Shown here one piece after another: positions 44,488 through 52,690 of a stretch of 64,000 nucleotides of DNA. The stretch is from assembly GCA_016716505.1 (NCBI GenBank), contig JADJWF010000006.1, positions 1-64,000 of the forward strand, written 5' to 3'. Source of the DNA: Verrucomicrobiota bacterium (GTDB lineage Bacteria > Verrucomicrobiota > Verrucomicrobiia > Limisphaerales > J093). The translations under genes and the position numbers were made by a program. Below the pieces are notes generated by a model. The model was not told where the DNA came from and did not search any database. It saw nothing but the letters and a program-made list of their open reading frames with translations. The stretch's first letter is position 1. Each line of letters begins with the position of its first letter.

Positions 44488-45591
44488 TCAAATGTTTTCG
44501 CCGAGCGTCGGCGGCGGTGTGAACGTGGCGCTTTCCTCCGGAGCCAAGGGCCCACCCTCGGTCGCGAGGACGCGGTATTGGCGAATCTGAAAAGACACCC
44601 GCCGACCGTCCGCCAGTCCTTGTTGCGCGTAGTCCTCCTTGGTCATCCGCGCGCGGATGACGAGGCCGGTGTCGGTCTCGAGTTCGACGCGCAGCATGAC
44701 GCCGAGAAAATACGTTCGCCGGAGCGTCGCGAGGTACGGGTGCCGCTCGAGGTCGGTTGAGATGCTAACCGCGTAAGGGCGGAAGCCGATCCGCACGCGG
44801 GCGCCATCGGGCAACCCCGGCGCGGGCAAGGTGATCTCGCCCACGGTCGCCGTCTCTCCCCACACCTCCAGCTCCAGCACGTTCAAGACGCCGACGAACC
44901 GCGCCACGAATTCGTTGGCCGGGTTCTCGTACACCTCGCGTGGTGAGCCCATCTGTTCGAGCCGGCCGCCGGAAAAGATGACGATCCGGTTGGACACTTC
45001 CATCGCTTCTTCCTGGTCGTGCGTGACGAACAAGGTCGTCATATTGAGGTCCTCGTGCAGTCGCACCAGCCACTCGCGCAGTTCCTGGCGGATCTTGGCG
45101 TCCACCGCGCCGAACGGCTCGTCGAGAAGCAACACGCTGGGCTTGGGCGCCAGGGCCCGCGCGATGGCCACCCGCTGGCGTTGACCGCCCGACAACTGAT
45201 GCGGGTAGCGGTGGTCAAGGCCTTCGAGCCCGAACAACTTGAGCAGTTCACTAACCCGCGCCTCAATGTCCCGGCGCTTCCATTTTTTCACCTTGAGCCC
45301 AAACGCAATGTTCCGAAACACCGTCATGTTCTTGAACAGCGCGTAGTTCTGGAACACAAAGCCGATGTTGCGTTGCTGCACCGGGATTTCGTTCATCCGC
45401 TGCCCGCGGATCACGATGTCCCCCTCGGTCGGCAGTTCGAGCCCCGCGATCATCCGCAATACGGTCGTCTTGCCGCCGCCGCTCGGCCCCAGCAAGGCGA
45501 CCAACTCCCCCTCAGCCACCTCGAACGAGACCCGTTTCACCGCGGTGACGGCGCCGAACTGCTTCGAGACGTTTTTCAGGACGATGCTCAT
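44488..45591 (-). CDS. cysA: Sulfate/thiosulfate ABC transporter ATP-binding protein
   Basis: A 367-residue ATPase: Walker A GPSGGGKTTVLRM, Q-loop IGFVFQNYALFKNMTVFRN, signature LSGGQRQRVAIARALA, Walker B VLLLDEPFGAVDAKI, switch His in LFVTHDQEEAMEVS. The C-terminal 120 residues form a TOBE/regulatory domain. The reach to MTVFRNIAFGLKVKKW and operon context (cysT, cysW) identify the sulfate type. Last gene of a cysT-cysW-cysA operon; 27 bp after cysW. Confidence 0.93.
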   Translation of the reverse strand: MSIVLKNVSKQFGAVTAVKRVSFEVAEGELVALLGPSGGGKTTVLRMIAGLELPTEGDIVIRGQRMNEIPVQQRNIGFVFQNYALFKNMTVFRNIAFGLKVKKWKRRDIEARVSELLKLFGLEGLDHRYPHQLSGGQRQRVAIARALAPKPSVLLLDEPFGAVDAKIRQELREWLVRLHEDLNMTTLFVTHDQEEAMEVSNRIVIFSGGRLEQMGSPREVYENPANEFVARFVGVLNVLELEVWGETATVGEITLPAPGLPDGARVRIGFRPYAVSISTDLERHPYLATLRRTYFLGVMLRVELETDTGLVIRARMTKEDYAQQGLADGRRVSFQIRQYRVLATEGGPLAPEESATFTPPPTLGENI

Positions 45592-45618
45592 GAACTGCCG
45601 GAAGGACTGTTAACCGCC

Positions 45619-46530
45619 TCACGGTCGCGCGGGCGGCTCCGTCACGGGGGCCGCTTGGGCGCGGGCGAACTCAGCATTCTGCCGCCATTCCAACCACGTT
45701 TTGACCGCGAGAGTCAGCAACGCCAACAACGCCAGCACGCTCGCGACCGCGAACGCCGCCTGGGCATTGTACTCGTTGTACAGCTTCTCCACCCGCAGCG
45801 GCATCGTGTCCGTCAGTCCCGCGATGTGACCGGAGACCACCGACACCGCGCCGAATTCGCCCATCGCGCGCGCGTTGCACAGGATGATGCCGTACACCAG
45901 CCCCCACTTCACCGAGGGGAGCGTGACGCTCCAGAACGTCCGCCACCCGCCCGCGCCCAGGGTCAACGCGGCTTGCTCCTGCTCGGAACCCGTCGCCTGC
46001 ATCACTGGAATCAGTTCCCGCGCCACGAACGGGAAGGTGACAAACACCGTGGCGATCACGATGCCGGGCAGGGCGAACACAATCTGGATGTCGCGGTCCA
46101 ACAGCCACGGCCCCAGGTAGCCCTGCAATCCAAACAGCACCACGATCATCAGCCCCGCTACCACCGGGGACACGGCGAACGGCAGGTCAATCAGCGTAAT
46201 CAGCAGCGACTTGCCGCGGAACTCGAACTTCGCAACGGCCCAGGCCGCCGCCAGGCCGAAAACGACATTCAAGGGAATGCACACCGCTGCAACCGTCAGC
46301 GTCAGCCGAATGGCGTGCAGCGAATCGGGATGGGCCAGGGCGTCCCAGTACGCCGCCCATCCCTTCGCGAGGGCCTGCGCAAAAACGTTCGCCAGCGGTA
46401 GAAACAAAAGCACGGTCGTGAACGTCAGCGCCACCGCCGTCAGCAGCCAGCGCACCCAGCGCGGATCCTCCGATCCGCGCCGCGAGGCCTGCGTCGTGGG
46501 CTTGGTTGTGGCTCGTGGCGTGGCGCTCAT
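45619..46530 (-). CDS. cysW: Sulfate/thiosulfate ABC transporter permease
   Basis: A 303-residue inner-membrane permease with about six transmembrane segments (LLTAVALTFTTVLLFLPLANVF, AIRLTLTVAAVCIPLNVVFGLAAAW and others). The ATP-binding-protein docking (EAA-type) loop is around EQEQAALTLGAGGWRTFWSVTLP. The short N-terminal extension is Thr/Arg-rich. ATG lies one base after the cysT stop, so it is coupled to cysT. Confidence 0.92.
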   Translation of the reverse strand: MSATPRATTKPTTQASRRGSEDPRWVRWLLTAVALTFTTVLLFLPLANVFAQALAKGWAAYWDALAHPDSLHAIRLTLTVAAVCIPLNVVFGLAAAWAVAKFEFRGKSLLITLIDLPFAVSPVVAGLMIVVLFGLQGYLGPWLLDRDIQIVFALPGIVIATVFVTFPFVARELIPVMQATGSEQEQAALTLGAGGWRTFWSVTLPSVKWGLVYGIILCNARAMGEFGAVSVVSGHIAGLTDTMPLRVEKLYNEYNAQAAFAVASVLALLALLTLAVKTWLEWRQNAEFARAQAAPVTEPPARP

Positions 46531-46531
46531 G

Positions 46532-47356
46532 TCAGGCGTTGAAACGGTGCGTCCAGCGTTCGAGGCGATTGATGGCTGCCAGCAGGAAAAAGGAGAACAC
46601 CAGCAGCACGACCGACAGGGCGATCGCCCCGGCGTAATCGTATTCCTCCAGCTTCGTCACGATCAGGAACGGCGCGATTTCCGTCTCGTAGGGGATGTTG
46701 CCTGAAATGAAGACGATGGAGCCGTACTCGCCAAGGCCCCGCGCGAAGGCAAGGGCCACCCCGGTGGTCAGCGCCGGCAGCAACGCCGGAGCGACCACGC
46801 TGACAAACGTGCGCCCACGTCCGGCCCCGAGGGTCGCGGCCGCTTCTTCCACGTCGCGTTCGAGGTTTTCGAGGACCGGCTGAAGGGTGCGCACCACGAA
46901 CGGCAGGCCCACAAACGTGAGCGCGATCACCACTCCCAGGGGCGTGAACGCCCCTTTGATGCCCAGCGGCACCAGAAACTGCCCCAGCCAGCCGTTCGCC
47001 GCGAAGATATTGGCGAGCGTCAGCCCGGCCACTGCCGTCGGACAGGCGAACGGAAAGTCCACCATCGCGTCCACGATCCTTCGGCCGGGAAATTCGTAGC
47101 GCACCAGCACCCAGGCGAGGATCGTGCCGAACACGGCGTTGATGAGGGCGGCGGCGAGCGCTGCGCCGAAACTCAACCGGTACGCCGCCAGCGCGCGCTC
47201 ATCGGTCGCCAGCTCCCACAGATCCGTCCAGGGCATCTGCAACGTCCGCAGGAACAGCCCGCCAATGGGAATGAGCACGAGCAACCCCAGGTAAAACAGG
47301 GTGTAGCCCATCGTCAGGCCGAAGCCGGGCAGCACGTTGAACCGCTTTTCAGACAT
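46532..47356 (-). CDS. cysT: Sulfate/thiosulfate ABC transporter permease
   Basis: A 274-residue inner-membrane permease and the first gene of the operon. Six-TM arrangement with FGLTMGYTLFYLGLLVLIPIG at the start, the typical CysT ACPTAVAGLTLANIFAANGWLG stretch, and the EAA-type loop DVEEAAATLGAGRGRTFVSVV. No periplasmic sulfate-binding protein gene (sbp or cysP) lies upstream, where the FG-GAP kinase gene is transcribed the other way, so the binding protein must be encoded elsewhere. Confidence 0.92.
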   Translation of the reverse strand: MSEKRFNVLPGFGLTMGYTLFYLGLLVLIPIGGLFLRTLQMPWTDLWELATDERALAAYRLSFGAALAAALINAVFGTILAWVLVRYEFPGRRIVDAMVDFPFACPTAVAGLTLANIFAANGWLGQFLVPLGIKGAFTPLGVVIALTFVGLPFVVRTLQPVLENLERDVEEAAATLGAGRGRTFVSVVAPALLPALTTGVALAFARGLGEYGSIVFISGNIPYETEIAPFLIVTKLEEYDYAGAIALSVVLLVFSFFLLAAINRLERWTHRFNA

Positions 47357-47587
47357 TGTGATGTCTCACCGTTTGGCTCCGTCAGGCTACCCGGCCGGCG
47401 GAAGCTTGCTCAAGCCCTGTTCCGAGCCGCCGCCCCTTGGAACGGTGACCCGGTCGCCTACAAAAAACGCCCCGCATCCGGGAAGATACCGGGTGGCATC
47501 GGTTGCGCGCGATCACGTCGCTGCGGCAAGCTCAGCCCTCGCCGCTTGTCGGGCATCAGCCGCTTGCGCTACATACCTGCCAGCGCA

Positions 47588-49849
47588 ATGAAGCCAGCCC
47601 GGACTCCAGCCGACCCAGACGTCGAGCGCACCTTGCGACTCCGGCTCGGGCTGGTTTCCAGCCTCCTGACCGGCATTGGGATGACCGGCCTCCACGCCGC
47701 CCAGACACCGCCCCTAACGCTCTCACCCCGGCCCACTTGGACGGTCGAAGGCGATCCAGAGTTGCCGGGCTTCGCGGCCATCGTTGCACCGGCAGGTGAC
47801 GTGAACCGCGACGGCTGCGCGGACGTGTTGGTAGGACATCTCGGGCAAGGGGGCCGGTCCGGTCGGGTGCTGGCGTACTATGGATCCACCAATGGGCTCC
47901 CGTCCGCCCCGTCTTGGATTGGACGCGCGCCCGACGACCGGCGCGACCACTATTTCGGCGCGTTCGCGGCGGGGGTTGGCGACGTCAACGGCGATGGTTT
48001 CGACGACATCTTGGCCAAGAGCGACGCCAGCCGTGACCTGCCGGCACCGCGCGTGGACGAACTCTATTTGTACCCGGGTTCGGCCACGGGACTGGTGAGC
48101 GGGGTGACGTGGCGCTTCAGGGCACCCCACTTCGCTCCCGGCGGCATTCACACCGCTGGACGCGCCGGGGACGTCAACCGTGACGGCTACGGCGACTTCT
48201 TCGTCGTGGCCAGCCCGGAAACTGGCGGCACCACGCTGCTGCTGTTTCATGGTTCGACGAACGGTCCGGCCAGCGAACCCGCCGCCCAGTGGCATTTTGC
48301 CGAATCGCACCCCAATGCGCGCGTCCGCGCCGCGGCGGCGGGGGACATCAATCAGGATGGCTTCGATGACCTGATCGTCGGCGATCTCTTCTGGTCGGAC
48401 GGCCGGGGGTGGCCGGGCCGGGTGCTCGTCTTCGCTGGCTCAACCAACGGGCTTCGGTCTGAACCGCTCTGGACCGCGAGCCTCCCGCTGGATGCTTCGC
48501 ACTTCGCGCGCGAAGTCCATGAGCAGTCCCTCGGGCACAGTGTGACGGCCGGCGACTTCAACAATGATGGCTTCCTCGACGTCGTTGCCGGCGCGCCCCA
48601 CGGCGAGCACCATGACTACTACGAAGGGTTGGTCTTCGCGTGGCGCGGCTCGCTTGCCGGCCCGGCAACTCACCCCTGCTGGCGGAAGGAGGGCAACAGC
48701 ATGAAAGCCGTGTTCGGCTGGGAGGTCAGCACCGGTGACCTGAACGGGGATGGCTTCGCGGACCTCGCCGTGGGCGCACCGGGCTTCTCGGCGAACGCCG
48801 CCTATTCCAGCGCGGTGTTCGTCTTTCACGGATCGGTCGAGGGCCTCGCCTCGCGGCCGGCCTGGTCGTTCGGTGGCGGACTCGGCAGGCAGACGATTGG
48901 TTCGAACCTCGCGTTTGCGGGCGACGTGAATGGGGACGGCTTCGCCGACCTGCTGGTGGGCGACCACGATTTTCAGCGCAACCAGAAAGTCGTCGGTCGG
49001 GCCTTGGTCTTCTACGGCGATCCCGCCGGGCTGGCGAATTCAGCCGGACTCTCGTTGACGAAGCCCCTGCTCACCACCTTGCAACAAATCCACGACCGTA
49101 CCCCGTTCGGCTGGAAGCTCGGCGGCGCCGGGGGCTTGCTGGCAGGCACGGTGGGCTTCTTCGTCGCCTGGCGCCGGGCGCTCGGCCGGCTGCGAGCCAG
49201 CGAACGGGCGGCGGCCCGCGCGGCGGAACGCGAACGGTTGGCGCGTGACATCCACGACCACCTCGGCGCGAATCTGGGCGAGATCGCCCTGTGGACCGAA
49301 CTCACCGCCAACGCGCCGTTGCTGCCGGACTCGCTCAAGGCCCCGCTCGCGCGTGTTTCCCAAAGCGCCCGCTCCGCGCTCGAGAGCATCAGCCGGTTGG
49401 TTTGGACCCTGGACCCCGCGCACGACTCGTTGGAAGAGTTCGCTGCCCACCTGACCGCCACCGCCGGGCGGCTCCTTGAAGCGGCCGGCACCGCCTTCAC
49501 GGCGGACATCCCCGACCCACTGCCGACGCTGGCCCTGCCCGCTGAGACGCGCGAGCACCTGGACATGATGACCAAAGAAGTCCTGCGCAACGTAGTGCAA
49601 CACGCCCAGGCGAGGACCGTGACGCTTCAACTCCGCATCGAAGCACGACAACTCCACCTGACTATCGCCGATGACGGCCGCGGCTTTGCCGCAGACTCGC
49701 CGCCCCGCAAACAGCACGGCGCGACGAAAGGGCATGGTCTGCGCAACCTCAAGACCCGGGCCGAAGCCCTCGCCGGGCGACTGGAAATCGTGTCGTCGCC
49801 CGGACGAGGCACCGCGGTGAGGATCGTCGTGCCGCTGCCCAAGACGTGA
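47588..49849 (+). CDS. Histidine kinase with extracellular seven-repeat FG-GAP propeller
   Basis: A 753-residue sensor kinase. A short N-terminal hydrophobic segment (LRLGLVSSLLTGIGMTGLHA) precedes seven FG-GAP repeats with calcium-type D-x-[ND]-x-D-G-x-x-D loops at about residues 71 (GDVNRDGCADVLVG), 131, 194, 252, 321, 383 and 444 (GDVNGDGFADLLVG), about 60 residues apart, as expected for one integrin-like propeller. A transmembrane segment (GGLLAGTVGFFVAW, about 510-530) follows, then a HisKA_3 dimerisation domain (RLARDIHDHLGANLGEIALW, phospho-His about 558) and HATPase_c (EVLRNVVQHAQA, IADDGRGFA, GHGLRNLKTRAEAL). Signal perceived outside the membrane, likely a carbohydrate or matrix component by analogy. 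Likely partner is the NarL-type regulator at 51671. Confidence 0.88.
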   Translation: MKPARTPADPDVERTLRLRLGLVSSLLTGIGMTGLHAAQTPPLTLSPRPTWTVEGDPELPGFAAIVAPAGDVNRDGCADVLVGHLGQGGRSGRVLAYYGSTNGLPSAPSWIGRAPDDRRDHYFGAFAAGVGDVNGDGFDDILAKSDASRDLPAPRVDELYLYPGSATGLVSGVTWRFRAPHFAPGGIHTAGRAGDVNRDGYGDFFVVASPETGGTTLLLFHGSTNGPASEPAAQWHFAESHPNARVRAAAAGDINQDGFDDLIVGDLFWSDGRGWPGRVLVFAGSTNGLRSEPLWTASLPLDASHFAREVHEQSLGHSVTAGDFNNDGFLDVVAGAPHGEHHDYYEGLVFAWRGSLAGPATHPCWRKEGNSMKAVFGWEVSTGDLNGDGFADLAVGAPGFSANAAYSSAVFVFHGSVEGLASRPAWSFGGGLGRQTIGSNLAFAGDVNGDGFADLLVGDHDFQRNQKVVGRALVFYGDPAGLANSAGLSLTKPLLTTLQQIHDRTPFGWKLGGAGGLLAGTVGFFVAWRRALGRLRASERAAARAAERERLARDIHDHLGANLGEIALWTELTANAPLLPDSLKAPLARVSQSARSALESISRLVWTLDPAHDSLEEFAAHLTATAGRLLEAAGTAFTADIPDPLPTLALPAETREHLDMMTKEVLRNVVQHAQARTVTLQLRIEARQLHLTIADDGRGFAADSPPRKQHGATKGHGLRNLKTRAEALAGRLEIVSSPGRGTAVRIVVPLPKT

Positions 49850-49879
49850 CCCATGGCAGCAGCTCTCGGAGCGCCGGGA

Positions 49880-51540
49880 GCCGGGGGGCGTGGACGTTCA
49901 CGTCCGCGGTCCGCGACTTCGACTGGCTTTACCGCCGGCCTCCCGCGAATCGCCCTCGAGGTCATCAGTGCCCGTACCACCGGTCTCCTGACTGGTCCGT
50001 AACGCCGGTCTCCTGACCGGCTAGTAGCGCCGGTCTCCCGACCGGCTTTGGCGCCGACCGGTAGGTCGGCGTTATCTGCCGGCAAGAATGCCGGCGCTAC
50101 CGGCTGGCGAGAAGCTCGGCGGTACCGTAACGCCGGTCTCCCGACCGGCTCCGGAGCCGACCGGGAGGTCGGCGATACCTGCCGGCAAGAATGCCGGCGC
50201 TACAAGCTGATGAGAAGCGCGGCGGTACCGTAACGCTGGTCTCCAGACCGGCCAGTAGCGTCGGGAGCCGGGGGGCGTGGACGTTCACGTCCGCGGTCCG
50301 CGACTTCGACTGGCTTTACCGCCGGCCTCCTGCGAATCGCCCTCGAGGTCATCAGTGCCCGTAACTCCGGTCTCCTGACTGGTCCGTAACGCCGGTCTCC
50401 CGACCGGCTTCGGTGCCGACTTGGACGTCGGCGTTGCCTGCCGGCAAGAATGCCGGCGCTACCGGTTGACGGGAAGCGCGGCGGTACCGTAACGCTGGTC
50501 TCCAGACCGGCCAGTAGCGCCGGGAGCCGGGGGGGGCGTGGACCTTCACGTCCGCGGTCCGCGACTTCGACTGGCTTTACCGCCGGCCTCCGCGAATCGC
50601 CCTCGAGGTTATCAGTACCCGTAACTCCGGTCTCCCGACCGGTCAGTAGCGCCGGTCTCCCGACCGGCTTTGGCGCCGACCGGTAGGTCGGCGTTACCTG
50701 CCGGCAAGAATGCCGGCGCTACAAGCTGATGAGAAGCGCGGCGGGCCCCAACGCCGGTCTCCTGACCGCTCAGTAGCGCCGGTCTCCCGACCGGCTTCGG
50801 TGCCGACCGGGAGGTCGGCGGTATCTGCCGGCAAGAATGCCGGCGCTACCGTTTGACGGGAAGCGCGGAGGACCCCAACGCCGGTCTCCTGACCGGCCAG
50901 TAGCGCCGGGAGCCGGGGGCGTGGACGTTCACGTCCGCGGCCCGCGACTTCGACTGGCTTTACCGCCGGCCTCCCGCGAATCGCCCTAGAGGTCATCAGT
51001 GCCCGTAACGCCGATCTCCAGACCGGTCAGTAACGCCGGTCTCCCGACCGGCTTTGGTGCCGACCGGAAGGTCGGCGCTACCTGCCGGCAAGAATGCCGG
51101 CGTTACAAGCTGATGAGAAGCGCGGCGGGCCCCAACGCCGGTCTCCTGACCGCTCAGTAGCGCCGGTCTCCTGACCGGCTTCGGTGCCGACTCGGACGTC
51201 GGCGCTACCTGCCGGCAAGAATGCCGGCGCTACCGGTTGGCGGGAAGCTCGGCGGTTCCGTAGCGCCGGTCTCCCGACCGGTCAGTAGCGCCGGGAGCCG
51301 GGGGGCGTGGACGTTCACGTCCGCGGCCCGCGACTTCGACTGGCTTTACCGCCGGCCTCCTGCGAATCGCCCTCGACGTCATCAGTACCCGTAACTCCGG
51401 TCTCCTGACTGGTCCGTAACGCCGGTCTCCTGACCGGCTTCGGTGCCGACCGGAAGGTCGGCGCCACCTGCCGGCAAGAATGCCGGCGCTACCGGCTGAC
51501 GAGAAGCGCGGCGGTACCGTACCGCCGGCTTTCCCACCGG
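49880..51540. repeat. Dense array of palindromic repeats with higher-order period of about 386 bp
   Basis: About 1.7 kb without a gene, made of short perfect or near-perfect inverted repeats of three types: GCCGGTCTCCCGACCGGC (and TGACCGGC variants), GCCGACCGGTAGGTCGGC, and GCCGGCAAGAATGCCGGC, often joined by GTAGCGCC or GTAACGCC. They recur more than 20 times. Superimposed is a larger unit, beginning GGGGCGTGGACGTTCACGTCCGCGG then CGACTTCGACTGGCTTTACC, at about 49886, 50275, 50535, 50920 and 51302; spacings are about 387, 260, 385 and 385 bp. The array lies exactly between the sensor kinase and its regulator. The same palindromes occur at 3601-4230. Confidence 0.9.
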
Positions 51541-51670
51541 CCCTGAAGTCCCCCCAAGCAGGTCCGCAGTGTGAACCGGCACTCTGCCGCAGGTTCCGCC
51601 TATACCGAAAATACGCCGATTTCTGGGTTGACCCGTCGGACGTGAGCCGGCGAACTCGCCCGGGAGCGAG

Positions 51671-52300
51671 ATGCCAGTCACCGTTGCCATCGTCGAGGAT
51701 CACGCGGGTTTTGCCGAAGGCATCCGCCTGCTTTTGGACCAATCCGGCGAGTTCACCTGCGTGGCGATCTGCCCGTCCGCCGAACACGCCCTCGCCACCC
51801 TCCCGGCCCTCAAGCCCGACATCGTCCTCGTGGACATCGGACTGCCTGGGGCTTCGGGCGCCGAGTGCGTCCGCGACTTGGCGCCCCTCCTGCCGGCGAC
51901 CGTGTTCATGATGTTGACCGTCGCCGACGACTACGAGCGCATCTACCAAGCTCTCAAGGCCGGTGCGACGGGCTACCTGCTCAAGCGGTCAACGGGGGCG
52001 GACGTGCTGGCCGCCCTGCGGGAACTGCGTGCGGGCGGCTCGCCCATGTCCGGTGCCATCGCGCGCAAGGTGATTGCTGCGTTTCGCGAGTTTGCGCCCT
52101 CGCCCGACGGGGTGGATTCGCTCTCACTGCGCGAGCGGGAGGTGTTGGAGGCGCTGGCGACCGGAGCGGGCTACAAGCAGGTGGCCGCCCGGTTGGGCGT
52201 CGGCTACGGCACCGTTCACACCCACGTCAACCACATTTACAAGAAACTGCACGTCCACTCGCGCGCGGCAGCCGTACGGAAACTCAAGCTGAGCCGCTGA
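51671..52300 (+). CDS. NarL-family response regulator
   Basis: A 209-residue DNA-binding regulator. Receiver domain about 1-120: VAIVEDHAGFAEGIRLLLDQ, phospho-acceptor in IVLVDIGLPG, MLTVADDYE and the Lys of GYLLKRS. LuxR-type HTH about 140-205: LSLREREVLEALATGAGYKQVAARLGVGYGTVHTHVNHIYKKLHVHSR. It is the expected partner of HisKA_3 kinases such as the one at 47588; both lie on the same strand across the repeat array. Targets are unknown; genes for surface proteins follow. Confidence 0.92.
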   Translation: MPVTVAIVEDHAGFAEGIRLLLDQSGEFTCVAICPSAEHALATLPALKPDIVLVDIGLPGASGAECVRDLAPLLPATVFMMLTVADDYERIYQALKAGATGYLLKRSTGADVLAALRELRAGGSPMSGAIARKVIAAFREFAPSPDGVDSLSLREREVLEALATGAGYKQVAARLGVGYGTVHTHVNHIYKKLHVHSRAAAVRKLKLSR

Positions 52301-52690
52301 ACGCCGAGTGCAGTTCGGGACGCGACGCCCGTGACACCGGCGGCCCGCAGGTGCCCCCGCTAATCAGTCAGCCGCTTCCGTGTCGCTGAAGAGCCGGTCG
52401 CTTGGGTTCGAGGCGAACCAACCAGCCCGCGAGAACAGTGCCAGTTTCAGTGCTTCGAGCGTTGCCGAGGCCGCTTGCAGCGGCCAACCAGCCGGCACCT
52501 GCCTGCGCAGTGGGACGTCTTGAGTGTCGGCAGAAAATATACAGGTCGGAGGGTTGCCCTACGCCCCAGCGATTCAGGTAACCTACCGCCCGTGCGCGGT
52601 AACTCATTTCAGGTTCCCGCTCGCGTTGCTCGCCCACGCGGACGAACAACCGATCGCACTCGCCTGACTTCTCCCAACCCGTTGCCATCC
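52301..52690. other. Intergenic region upstream of the repeat protein
   Basis: No gene recognised. It must hold the promoter of the PPC-repeat protein. The A/T-rich stretch AGAAAATATACAGG near 52530-52545 could be part of a promoter, but no well-spaced -35 element fits. Open frames here have no family features. Confidence 0.4.

Noticed and set aside
49880..51540. CRISPR array
   Set aside because: Repeats are palindromes of several types with no constant repeat-spacer spacing, and no cas genes are present.
52515..52550. Sigma70 promoter before the repeat protein
   Set aside because: A TTGAGT and a TATACA-like element exist but only about 12 bp apart, too close for a functional pair.
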